DNA from: Heracleum sosnowskyi
Taxonomy: Eukaryota; Streptophyta; Magnoliopsida; Apiales; Apiaceae
Direction of reading: 5' to 3'
Length of the DNA: 64,000 bases
NCBI GenBank assembly: GCA_030848705.1
Contig: CM061244.1
Span: 109,513,111 to 109,577,110, forward strand
The notes under the pieces are model-generated. The model searched no databases. It was given only the letters and a program-made list of their open reading frames with translations, and was not told where the DNA came from. The position numbers were made by a program, and so were the translations under genes. Positions 56,664 to 64,000 of this stretch are shown here, in pieces; position 1 is the first letter of the stretch; every line of letters starts with the position of its first letter.

Positions 56664-56949
56664 TATATAAGATTTATTTATTTACTTTAAATTTATTAGC
56701 TACATCGAGGGTTCGATTCCTTGCAGCTACGTAATCATACAAGATTTATTTATTTACTTTAATTTCTTTAGTTTTACAAACGGTTCGATTGTCTATAATT
56801 ACATAACTAAATAGTGGTTTATTTATTATATTTTTATCATTCAATTCTCTACAAATATATTTTTTAAAAATATTTATTAATATTTATCAATATTATTATG
56901 TTGATGTCGACTCATGCTTGGCCCGTGCTTAGCACGAGTTATCGGCTAG

Positions 56950-57478
56950 TATTATATAGGATATAATTCTATTGCCCGTGCAAAGTACAGGTTCGTTTCT
57001 GCACATTTTTATTAATTGGATTAGTACAAATATTCATTTATTAGTTCTTTTATATCTTTTCAATAATATTTTAAATTAGATTAAAATTTATATTTTTTTT
57101 TTGGTATTCTTGAACCTAATAATATAAGTAACTATAAAATAACCTAATAATTTTAATTTAATGTTAGTAACTTGGAGTTACAAATATTAGATTTTGTATA
57201 TTGTTAATTTTATTCGAACTTTTGACCTATATTAGAATATTAGTTTCGAGTTTGTAAACACTTTTAAATTATCTCTCTTGTTCGTTATTATAGTGATAGA
57301 TCTTTATATATATATATATATGTTGTATTGTTGTATTATATATATATAATATATATATATATATATTATTTTACATGTTGTATTGTTGTAGAAAAGTTGT
57401 AAAGACTTTTTAGTATAGCTGTAGACATTAGTGCATGAATTTTTTATTAAATACATCATAGATGAGAATCAAATAAGT
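56950..57478. other. AT-rich spacer between the Helitron-like end and element H
   Basis: No gene seen. It includes a degenerate CCCGTGC...GTACAGG hairpin remnant near 56973 and a TA-rich microsatellite at about 57309-57372. Confidence 0.7.
57309..57372. repeat. (TA)n microsatellite, interrupted
   Basis: Runs of TATATA broken by TGTTGTATTGTTGTATTA. The same TGTTGTATTGTTGTA string recurs at about 57377. Confidence 0.85.
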
Positions 57479-57636
57479 TGTTAGGAGAATTTCGTACAAC
57501 AGTGTGTTGGAGGTTTATGAAAAGTTGTGGCTGGACTTGTATGATGACTCCTCAGAAAATTGATTAGAGAATGGGTTTTTTCTCTTGGACTTTGCCGAGT
57601 GTCAATTGTGTATCATACAAGGTGCCTACGTACCCC

Positions 57637-57644
57637 TTTATATA
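57637..57644 (-). promoter_or_regulatory. TATA box in LTR of element H
   Basis: TATATAAA in CCTATATAAAGGGG on the minus strand. The core and the following TACGTAGGCA match the LTR of element E closely. Confidence 0.65.
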
Positions 57645-57728
57645 GGGATCAAGCCTCACGTAGTTCTTGGAGAACAAGTCATTGAATAAGCCCATTCAGT
57701 CCAAGCCCATAAAATAGTCAGGATTTAT

Positions 57729-57860
57729 GTTCCCATAAATAACTCAAGGATTATCAATCCACCTCATGTTCCCATAAATAGTTCCAAGGATCATCAATCC
57801 TCCTCAAGTTCCCATAAATAGTCTAAGGATCATCAATCCTCCTCAAGTTCCCATAAATAA
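57729..57860. repeat. 39-40-bp tandem repeats in the LTR of element H
   Basis: GTTCCCATAAATA starts at 57729, 57768, 57808 and 57847, with AAGGAT(C/T)ATCAATCC between copies. Confidence 0.88.
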
Positions 57861-58417
57861 TCCGGTCTTCACACGTTTTCCTACAATCTCGCGGCATCTC
57901 CGCATTTCTTCCCATGATTGTAGGTCTGTCCCGTGTCAACCAAGAAACATTCCATAAACAGGAATTTCCATATTTTGGGCTTCACCCACGATGCGAGCTG
58001 GCCAGGCTCGCATCGCACAAGACATATGAAAATTACCCTTTCGTAGTGTAAGTGGTGCGAGCTCACCTATGTTTAATTATTTTCATTTCTGATAAGTAAC
58101 ACGAGCCCATTACTTCATAATGGTGAGAGCCCAGACTTATCATGGCTAGGGCCCATAATACTTGACCCTAACCTAACAAATCAACCCATTTTATTTCCCA
58201 AGTACCACAGGCTCATCAGTACCTAAGCATCATAAATAGGGACTCGTGCGAGCCCAAAATGATTAAAGCTCGTTCGAGCCCGTTATACTTAGTCATTCCA
58301 GTTCATCCAAAACATTTGGTGCGAGCCGAAGCCCGAATTATACCAACATAACTTCCTTTCAAGCCCAAATCGCTTATGGACCTGCTTAGGGCCCATTATC
58401 GAAAATCTTGTATAACA

Positions 58418-58429
58418 ACTACCCCCCAA
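58418..58429 (-). other. Polypurine tract of element H
   Basis: On the minus strand TTGGGGGGTAGT, adjoining the 3' LTR. It is identical to that of element E. Confidence 0.85.
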
Positions 58430-58612
58430 AATTCCTTAGCAAAATAAGGAATTTTCATTTTTTCATCAATCACTGCGGTTCGAGCCCTCTGCCCGGCTCG
58501 CACACCACAATCAGGGGTATGTCCATTCATAATGGCTTACAGCTGTTCGTGGGAATATGTGCCGTCCATTCACATGGTGACACGCGTCCCCCACATTCTC
58601 TCTCCTCACCTC

Positions 58613-58620
58613 TATAAATA
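58613..58620 (+). promoter_or_regulatory. TATA box of the divergent gene in element H
   Basis: TATAAATA followed by CCT, 195 bp inside the LTR edge. It is shared with the antisense promoter of element E. A leader of roughly 130 nt would follow before the first donor. Confidence 0.7.
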
Positions 58621-58770
58621 CCTCAAAACTTCCTACCATAATTTCATTTCATCAAAAACAGTAACAAAACTCTGTCAATTTTGCTCAAGGATCAAACACG
58701 GCGAGAATTATCATCACTTCCCGGCAAGTTTCCAGTAGTTCTTCAAGTTCATCTTCCAGTTCTTCACAAA

Positions 58771-59036
58771 GTAAGTTTTATTTCTCTAAACATCCTTTGA
58801 TTCATATGTTTTGCTGTTTATATTATACTGTTTGTTCGAGGTAATTTTTGCGAACCGGGCCTTCTTATCGAGGAGTGCCCAACTCACGGTTCCAGCCGAA
58901 CCTGAGTTTTATTAATACAATCTGTGTTCGTATCGAACGCAGTAGCATGATTCTTAACGCGATGTGAGGACACTTAGGAATTTTTACTTCTTTTTCTTCT
59001 TAGGGGCACACACTAACCTTCACCATCTTTTTTCAG
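58771..59036 (+). other. Predicted 5'-leader intron of the divergent gene in H
   Basis: Donor ACAAA|GTAAGT at 58771 and acceptor TTTTTTCAG ending at 59036, so the exon starts exactly with the ATG. It is 266 nt. Confidence 0.75.
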
Positions 59037-61755
59037 ATGTCGAGTGCGACCCCATCCATCTCCATGGGCTCACCCGGCGACACACCGGGCTCGATTCATT
59101 CTTCAGCTACTCCCTCCCCTTTGAACCAGTACCCCCCTGAGCTTAGAGGCTCAAAGGAATTCCAACGGGAATTGACCTCCATCTCAGGTCGCCTAAGCCA
59201 GCCTATTTCCCCAAATTCGGCCATCACTCCTGAAGGGGCGGCCAACATAGCCAGGATTGAGAGTGCGATGCGAGCCAGTGGGTCTAGTTCGCTTGGACTT
59301 CAACTCGACCCAAATTCTGCCCCAGAAAATTACACTAGAGAGAAAGACTTATATTCATGGAGGAACAAGAAAATAGGGCCAAGTATTTCCAGTTCGCTTG
59401 GTCTTGATTCCCTATTCAATCGTCCTGTACTACCTTTTAGTCAAGAGGAAGCAGATGCTCACGTCGCACAGCTTTTACAGGAAAGAGAGAACAAGCTTCG
59501 ATTCGCATCGTGCTCAGCAAACAATCCAGTAAATATATCTGACTCAGAGTCCACAGATAGCTCTTTGGGAAGCGGTTTTTACGAAAAACGTAAGGGAAAA
59601 AAGGTGGCTCGCACCGTTACTCCTCAAGAAGGGTTCGAACAGAATGAGGATGATCACATTAGTTCGACTTGGTCATATGACAGCCCTACTAGCGAGGAGG
59701 TAGCAGATGTATCAAAAGAAACAGATTTTTGTAACTATGCTTATGTGCCCGAACCGTCCCCAATTCCATATGATCCCATCAAACAGCCCGAGCTTGAAGG
59801 GGAGGTATTTCTTAAAAGACGCATAATTCTAGACGGCGACGAGAGCTCAACCCCTAATCAAGAGGAGGGAAAAATTCTAGCTTGTCGAGACATGTCCACT
59901 TCATTAACCGAGGACAATCTTTGTGACCTAGTGAATCAATTTAGGCCAGCGGGCCGTATAATTCTCCCTGCACCGCACATGAGATGTTACCGATTCGATC
60001 ATCAAGAAAATGGAGGTCGAGCGCCCCGTATGGTTCTTTCTTCTTTTCTGTTGAAGTTAGGAATTAGTGCACCCCTCCATCCTTTTATTCAAGAGGTTTT
60101 GGAGTACTATGGGCTCGCACCGCTACAAATCAATCCCAACGGCTATAGATCTGCCATAGCACTGTATATACTTTACAAAAAACAAGGGTACCCTACTCTC
60201 ACGACTCGACAACTTGGATATTTCCTGACCCTCAAGCACTCATCTGATTTTGGGTACTTTTATTTTTCTGTGTGGGCATGCTACAATAAAAAGAAGTTAA
60301 TCCATGGAGGGCCCAGCAATTCTGGTCGCTGGAAAAATCCTTTCTTCTACATTCATGAAGTCCCTAGAGTCCAAACTCACTTTTATTATGACCCTGGTAA
60401 GTAAAAATTGATTTTTTAGCTCGCACCGTTCCTTTTAGGCTCGCACCGTTATTGTATTCTAACACTTGCTTTGCCTTTCTAACAGAGCCCCCTGTTAGAA
60501 CGAGACTAACCGGCCAAGACAAAATTAACGCCGACAACCTTTTGAACACCCCTGTTGCCGATCGAAATATTAAAAAGTTAATCACAACGGCCAACCTTAT
60601 CGAGTACGGTTTTCTAAAAGAGGGAACTCGATTGACCCCTAATAAGGTGTCCAAAAGAAAAAGAAAAAGTAAGTTCCATACTTGGTGCGAGCCTCCGGCT
60701 CACACCATTGTTTATTGAAGTCCTCGCATCCTGTCTTATATTATTTATCAAATATGCTTTTGACTAACTCTTTTGTCCTCGTTTTATTGCAGGAATGGCT
60801 ATTTCTCCACCTCCCTTCTTGGCTGAACAGGAAACTCATGTTCAAGCCGTCCCTACTGCCAGCCAGGCCGGCTCGCACGCCGGGGGCTCGAACCGTGTGT
60901 TAAAACCAAAAGAGATCCCTTCTCAAAAAACTACTCTTACTGAATATCTCAAGACTGGGGGGGGTCTCTCCACCTAAGAAAAGAACAAAACACTCCAAAG
61001 ATGGCCCCGTGGAAATCGAACCGTCCAAGCGGCTTCGCAAGGAACTCCATCCCCCTCCTCAAGGGAATGTTGTGGCTAGTACACTGGTTCAACTCGCTGG
61101 GCCACACATTTCTGAGGGTGATTTGAAAGAATGGACCACTGGCTCGTTCGAGGCCAATAATGATGCCCTTACCCAGGCTGCAGCCGAGGTGTTCATAAGG
61201 CAAATGAACAGGAACAAAGAGCTTCGCTCCATGGGTCAAGCCAGCGCTCGCCTTGACAAGGATAACAAAGTTTTAAAGTTCAAGCTAGACGAAGCGAGGC
61301 GAGCAAATGTGAAGTTGGCTGAAGAAGCGAAGCAAAGTGTCCTTGATGCGACTACAAGTCTTGAAAAAGATTTGCGCGAGTCCCGAGCACTTGTGGAAAA
61401 AATGAAAGAGGAGCATTCTACTGCCCTAGCTGTTGCTGCTTCCGAGAACGAATTTCTAAAGACCCAAGTTGCTGGGTTCGAGGCTAAACTGGCAGCCCAA
61501 GGCGTTGAATTCGAGGTCAAAGTCTCAGCGCTCGAAGCGAGCCGGGACACAGATGTTAGGGATGCAAAGGCCCTAGGTTCCAAGAATTTTATGAAGGGCT
61601 TTATGGTGAAGTGCCCTGACTTTGATTGGAGTCCTCTAGGCGCCGCCACTGTGAGCTATGCTGCGAAGCTTCGTCTTGAAATGGAAGAAGAGGCTCGGCT
61701 CGCAGAGGAGGCTCGCACCGCACAAGGGGGCAATGATGAAACTCCTCAATCTTGA
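59037..61755 (+). CDS. Divergent spliced gene of element H (Transposase_28-like, coiled-coil protein)
   Basis: Exons are 59037-60396, 60486-60668 and 60793-61755. Both introns (60397-60485, 89 nt; 60669-60792, 124 nt) have GTAAGT donors and CAG acceptors, and joining them keeps one frame (phase 1 at both). The product is about 835 residues. It has a Ser/Pro-rich N-terminus, a conserved block around residues 300-450 (APLHPFI, GLAPLQINPNGY, WKNPFFYIHEV), a basic stretch at the exon 2-3 end (SKRKRKSK-like), and a long coiled coil (about 61180-61560). It ends near FMKGFMVKCPDFDWSPLG and an acidic tail. An 8-G run at 60957-60964 shifts the frame, giving a stop at 60975-60977; the downstream frame is open from 60965 on. 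This may be a one-base indel or a sequence error. Function is unknown; the resemblance is to 'putative gypsy type transposon' proteins. Confidence 0.75.
60397..60485 (+). other. Predicted intron 2 of the divergent gene in H, with two family motifs
   Basis: GTAAGT...TAACAG, 89 nt. It contains GCTCGCACCGTT twice, 26 bp apart, so the motif is placed in an intron as well as in exons. Confidence 0.8.
60669..60792 (+). other. Predicted intron 3 of the divergent gene in H
   Basis: GTAAGT...ATTGCAG, 124 nt, phase 1. The corresponding intron of element E is 112 nt at 28761-28872. Confidence 0.78.
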
Positions 61756-62568
61756 ACGTCTATTTTGGGGATGCGGGCACCCCGTTTGCCTCGCAGTTTG
61801 TAAAACTTTATGGCCATGGCCAGTTAATATTTTAACAATTTCCAAGTACTTTGTGGTCGCACCCTATTTATATTTATCATTCATATCTTGCATCTTTCTA
61901 TTGTTATTGTTTTTGTATGCGCCCAATTTTCACCAGGTTCCACTTGTACAAAGTTTCCATACTTTGATTTTTTGACCTGTTAGGGCTCGCTTTTATGGGC
62001 CTCGCACAGAGTTCTACCCCGTTTAAGTTGATCTGCTTCACATAAAATTGAGTTCACACAAATACTCCATAAGCTTATGAGACTCTCCTCCTATAGAGGC
62101 CTCGCTTCGCACAAACTCATCATATAAAGAGGCCTCGCCTCGCAAAAAATTTCTTTTCTGACTAATGGGCCGAGGCCCAATCAAAAATATTTTCATGCCA
62201 ACTTTGCTCTGTTCACGCGAGGCCCCACCTTGCATCGTATTTAGACCCACTTCGCACAAACTTGTAGTTCAATTTTTTAATATTTTCCCAACTTTCCTGA
62301 GCTCGTTTCTAGAGAGGACTCGCCTCGCACAAGCTCTTTTTTTTGCATAATTGATGGGCCGAGGCCCAATCCAAAATAAAAAGAAAGTAAAATTTTCGTA
62401 ATGCTCAATAAACTTCAACTTTATTTAGATAATAAAAACCTCCATCTTCTTAAATAATAACAGGCCTAGACTTATTACATTGTATGCCAAGGGAAGGTGC
62501 CTATATGACACTACCCCCCGAGACTTAGGATAAATATCAATGCATGCTAAGTCTTAAATAGATAGAAA
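61756..62568. other. Gap between the divergent gene and integrase of H, motif-rich
   Basis: No coding frame recognised. (G/C)CTCGC(A/C)C-type motifs recur throughout, often as the tandem CTCGCCTCGCAC. The two genes are tail to tail across this gap. Confidence 0.75.
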
Positions 62569-64000
62569 CTACTGATAATATCTCCTCAAGTGCTCAGCAT
62601 TCCAAGCCCTTGGTATGAGCTTTCCTCGTATGTCATTGAGATGATAAGTTCCCTCCCATAAAACTGATTTGATCTGATATGGGCCTTCCCAATTTGCACC
62701 AAACACCCCATGATTAACTATCTTGGTGTTAGGCATGACTCGACGGAGAACCAAGTCCCCTACCCGGAAAGGTCGGGCTCTCACCTTGCGGTTATAATGC
62801 CTGGCAGTTCTCTGGTGATATGCTAGCAGCCTTGCTTGGGAATCAACCCGTGTTTCTTCAATCATGTCTAAGTAAAGACGATGATTCTTCTCACTATTCT
62901 CTGGGTCATAATGAGCTCTTCTAAAAGATCCAGCTCCCACTTCTACCGGGACCATAGCCTCACATCCATACACCAAGGAGAAGGGGGTCTCACCCGTTGT
63001 GGTTCGGGGAGTGGTGTTATAAGACCATAGAACTTGTGGAAGTTCCTCTGGCCAATTTCCCTTAGCATCCTCAAGCTTTGCTTTCAACGTGTGCTTCAAA
63101 ATTTTGTTGATTGCCTCAGTCTGACCATTTGTCTGTGGATGGCTTACTGCACTGAAACTCTTCAGCATTCCCAACCGGTCACAAAATTCTCTCATCTCCT
63201 TACTGTCAAACTGCTTACCATTATCTGAGATCAACTTGTAGGGTATTCCAAATCGACAGACAATAGCTCGATACACAAAATCAATGAGCTTCTTTGCAGT
63301 TATTGTGGCTAAGGGCTCAGCCTCTGCCCACTTAGTGAAGTAATCCACAGCGACCACAGCGTACTTCACACTGCCTTTAGCCTTGGGCAATTCTCCAATC
63401 AAATCTATCCCCCACATGGCAAAGGGCCAAGGGCTCATGAGTGAGGTTAAAGGTGCCACCGGGCTGTTACGAAAATTTGCATACCTTTGGCACTTGTCAC
63501 AAGCTCTAGCAAACTCAAAAGCATCTTTCTTGAGAGATGGCCAGTAGTATCCTTGACGAAGTATCTTTTGTGCCAATGAGCTACCCCCCGAGTGATTACC
63601 ACAGATACCTTCATGAACTTCCCTTAGTATATAATTGCACTCATCTCCATCAACACACTTGAGTAGGGGCACATTGAAGCCTCTCCTATACAAGTCTCCA
63701 TCATATATTGCATATCTTGCAGCCATATATCGCATCCGCCGCGCTTCATTCTTGTCATCTGGTAACACACCATTTTTGATATAAGCTAAGAGTGGAGACA
63801 TCCATGTAGCCTGTTCTGCCACAACCATGAGCTCTACCTCTGGCACGCTAGGCCTCCTCTGTATTTCCAAGGGTGTTGACCCTAACAGAGTGGTCTCGCG
63901 ATGTGAACCGAACTTAGCAAGCTCGTCCGCCGTCTCATTCTGGCCTCGAGGGATGAGCTCTAGGCTGACTTCATTAAATAGCTTGATTAACCTCTCTGCA
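62569..64000 (-). CDS. pol of element H (RNase H end and complete integrase), 5' end outside window
   Basis: Open on the minus strand from the window edge to a stop at 62569. At the edge it is the end of the archaeal-type RNase H (LELIPRGQNETADELAK). A linker follows (WMSPLLAYIKNG), then the HHCC zinc finger (HEGICGNHSGG, CDKCQRY), the DDE core (GIDLIGELPKAKG, SDNGKQF, NGQTEAINKI) and the C-terminal GPY-type domain (GANWEGPYQIKSVL) ending AEHLRRYYQ. All catalytic motifs are present and no lesion is visible, unlike the integrase of element E, which has a deletion after the same GQTEA. Confidence 0.93.
   Translation of the reverse strand, partial: AERLIKLFNEVSLELIPRGQNETADELAKFGSHRETTLLGSTPLEIQRRPSVPEVELMVVAEQATWMSPLLAYIKNGVLPDDKNEARRMRYMAARYAIYDGDLYRRGFNVPLLKCVDGDECNYILREVHEGICGNHSGGSSLAQKILRQGYYWPSLKKDAFEFARACDKCQRYANFRNSPVAPLTSLMSPWPFAMWGIDLIGELPKAKGSVKYAVVAVDYFTKWAEAEPLATITAKKLIDFVYRAIVCRFGIPYKLISDNGKQFDSKEMREFCDRLGMLKSFSAVSHPQTNGQTEAINKILKHTLKAKLEDAKGNWPEELPQVLWSYNTTPRTTTGETPFSLVYGCEAMVPVEVGAGSFRRAHYDPENSEKNHRLYLDMIEETRVDSQARLLAYHQRTARHYNRKVRARPFRVGDLVLRRVMPNTKIVNHGVFGANWEGPYQIKSVLWEGTYHLNDIRGKLIPRAWNAEHLRRYYQ

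Larger units (their letters stand above)
47262..56949 (+). mobile_element. Helitron-like repeat interrupted by element G (tentative)
   Basis: The sequence on both sides of G shares the module TTCGATTCCTTGCA(A/G)CTACG followed by ACAAGATTTATTTA, so G sits inside one repeat. Its right end is a hairpin (CGTGC-TTA-GCACG, 56924-56936) nine bases before CTAG|T at 56946-56950, the form of a Helitron 3' terminus. Without G about 840 bp remain. An AAAACAATGTGAAAATG(A/G)CGC module followed by GGTACC recurs near 47277 and 47656. The left end is not defined, and there is no Rep/helicase, so it would be non-autonomous. Confidence 0.4.
57479..58417 (-). repeat. 3' LTR of element H
   Basis: 939 bp. On the minus strand it runs TGTTATACAAG to TCCTAACA. 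The inner edge is set by the polypurine tract. The outer edge rests on the TG/CA end only, as the other LTR is outside the window. Confidence 0.8.
57479..64000 (-). mobile_element. Element H: Tat-type gypsy retrotransposon, 3' part, continues beyond window
   Basis: From left to right: 3' LTR (57479-58417), polypurine tract, a divergent spliced gene on + (TATA at 58613, coding 59037-61755), a 0.8-kb gap, and the end of pol on - (from 62569). The layout equals that of element E and the polypurine tract is identical. The integrase is open to the window edge and the + gene has a single frame lesion, so H is less decayed than E and G. The family motif GCTCGCACC and relatives is abundant in the LTR, exons, introns and gap. 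Confidence 0.9.

Overview
The window is plant nuclear DNA, probably from a dicot, built almost wholly from LTR retrotransposons that are nested, abutting or truncated. I see no host gene, rRNA gene, tRNA gene or CRISPR array. The evidence is Ty1/copia and Ty3/gypsy polyproteins of typical plant lineages, plant-type primer-binding sites, TG...CA LTR ends, target-site duplications, plant-like introns and AT-rich spacers. The species cannot be named from the sequence alone.

Layout: (A) 1-~3.3 kb, 3' end of a Tork/Tnt1-like copia element. (B) 3.92-11.81 kb, a SIRE/Maximus-type copia element with 5' LTR, broken gag-pol and an extra 3' ORF, cut off before its 3' LTR. (C) 11.81-18.96 kb, a 7.1-kb imperfect palindrome made of two head-to-head 3' halves of another SIRE-type element, LTRs outermost. 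(E) 18.96-32.20 kb, a Tat-type gypsy element with a broken gag-pol on + and a decayed intron-containing gene on -. (D) 32.54-44.90 kb, a young, nearly intact 12.4-kb SIRE-type element with near-identical LTRs and a TCTTT duplication. 44.9-47.8 kb is AT-rich spacer. (G) 47.81-56.66 kb, a complete but mutated Tat-type element on -, flanked by GTAAT, inserted into a Helitron-like repeat. (H) 57.48 kb to the window end, the 3' part of another Tat-type element on -, with an open integrase and a divergent spliced gene on +.

Two patterns go beyond routine annotation. First, every family except A carries its own short motif, scattered on both strands through LTRs, spacers and poorly conserved coding linkers but not seen in the RT, integrase or protease cores: CTACGGATA (B), ATCCTGA (C), AACTCTGA (D), GGCGCGCCC (E), TTCGACCTCGA (G), GCTCGCACC (H). 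In C, E and H the same motif is read in more than one codon register, so it is maintained as nucleic acid rather than as peptide. The families with motifs are those with (or, for G, with a possible remnant of) an additional non-gag-pol gene; the readable ones encode basic, nuclear-looking proteins. A VANC-like self-recognition or anti-silencing system is a testable guess. Second, palindrome C has the U5 end of an LTR at both termini, as expected if a minus-strand cDNA snapped back or switched onto a second minus strand before integration; its transcripts would form long hairpin RNA.
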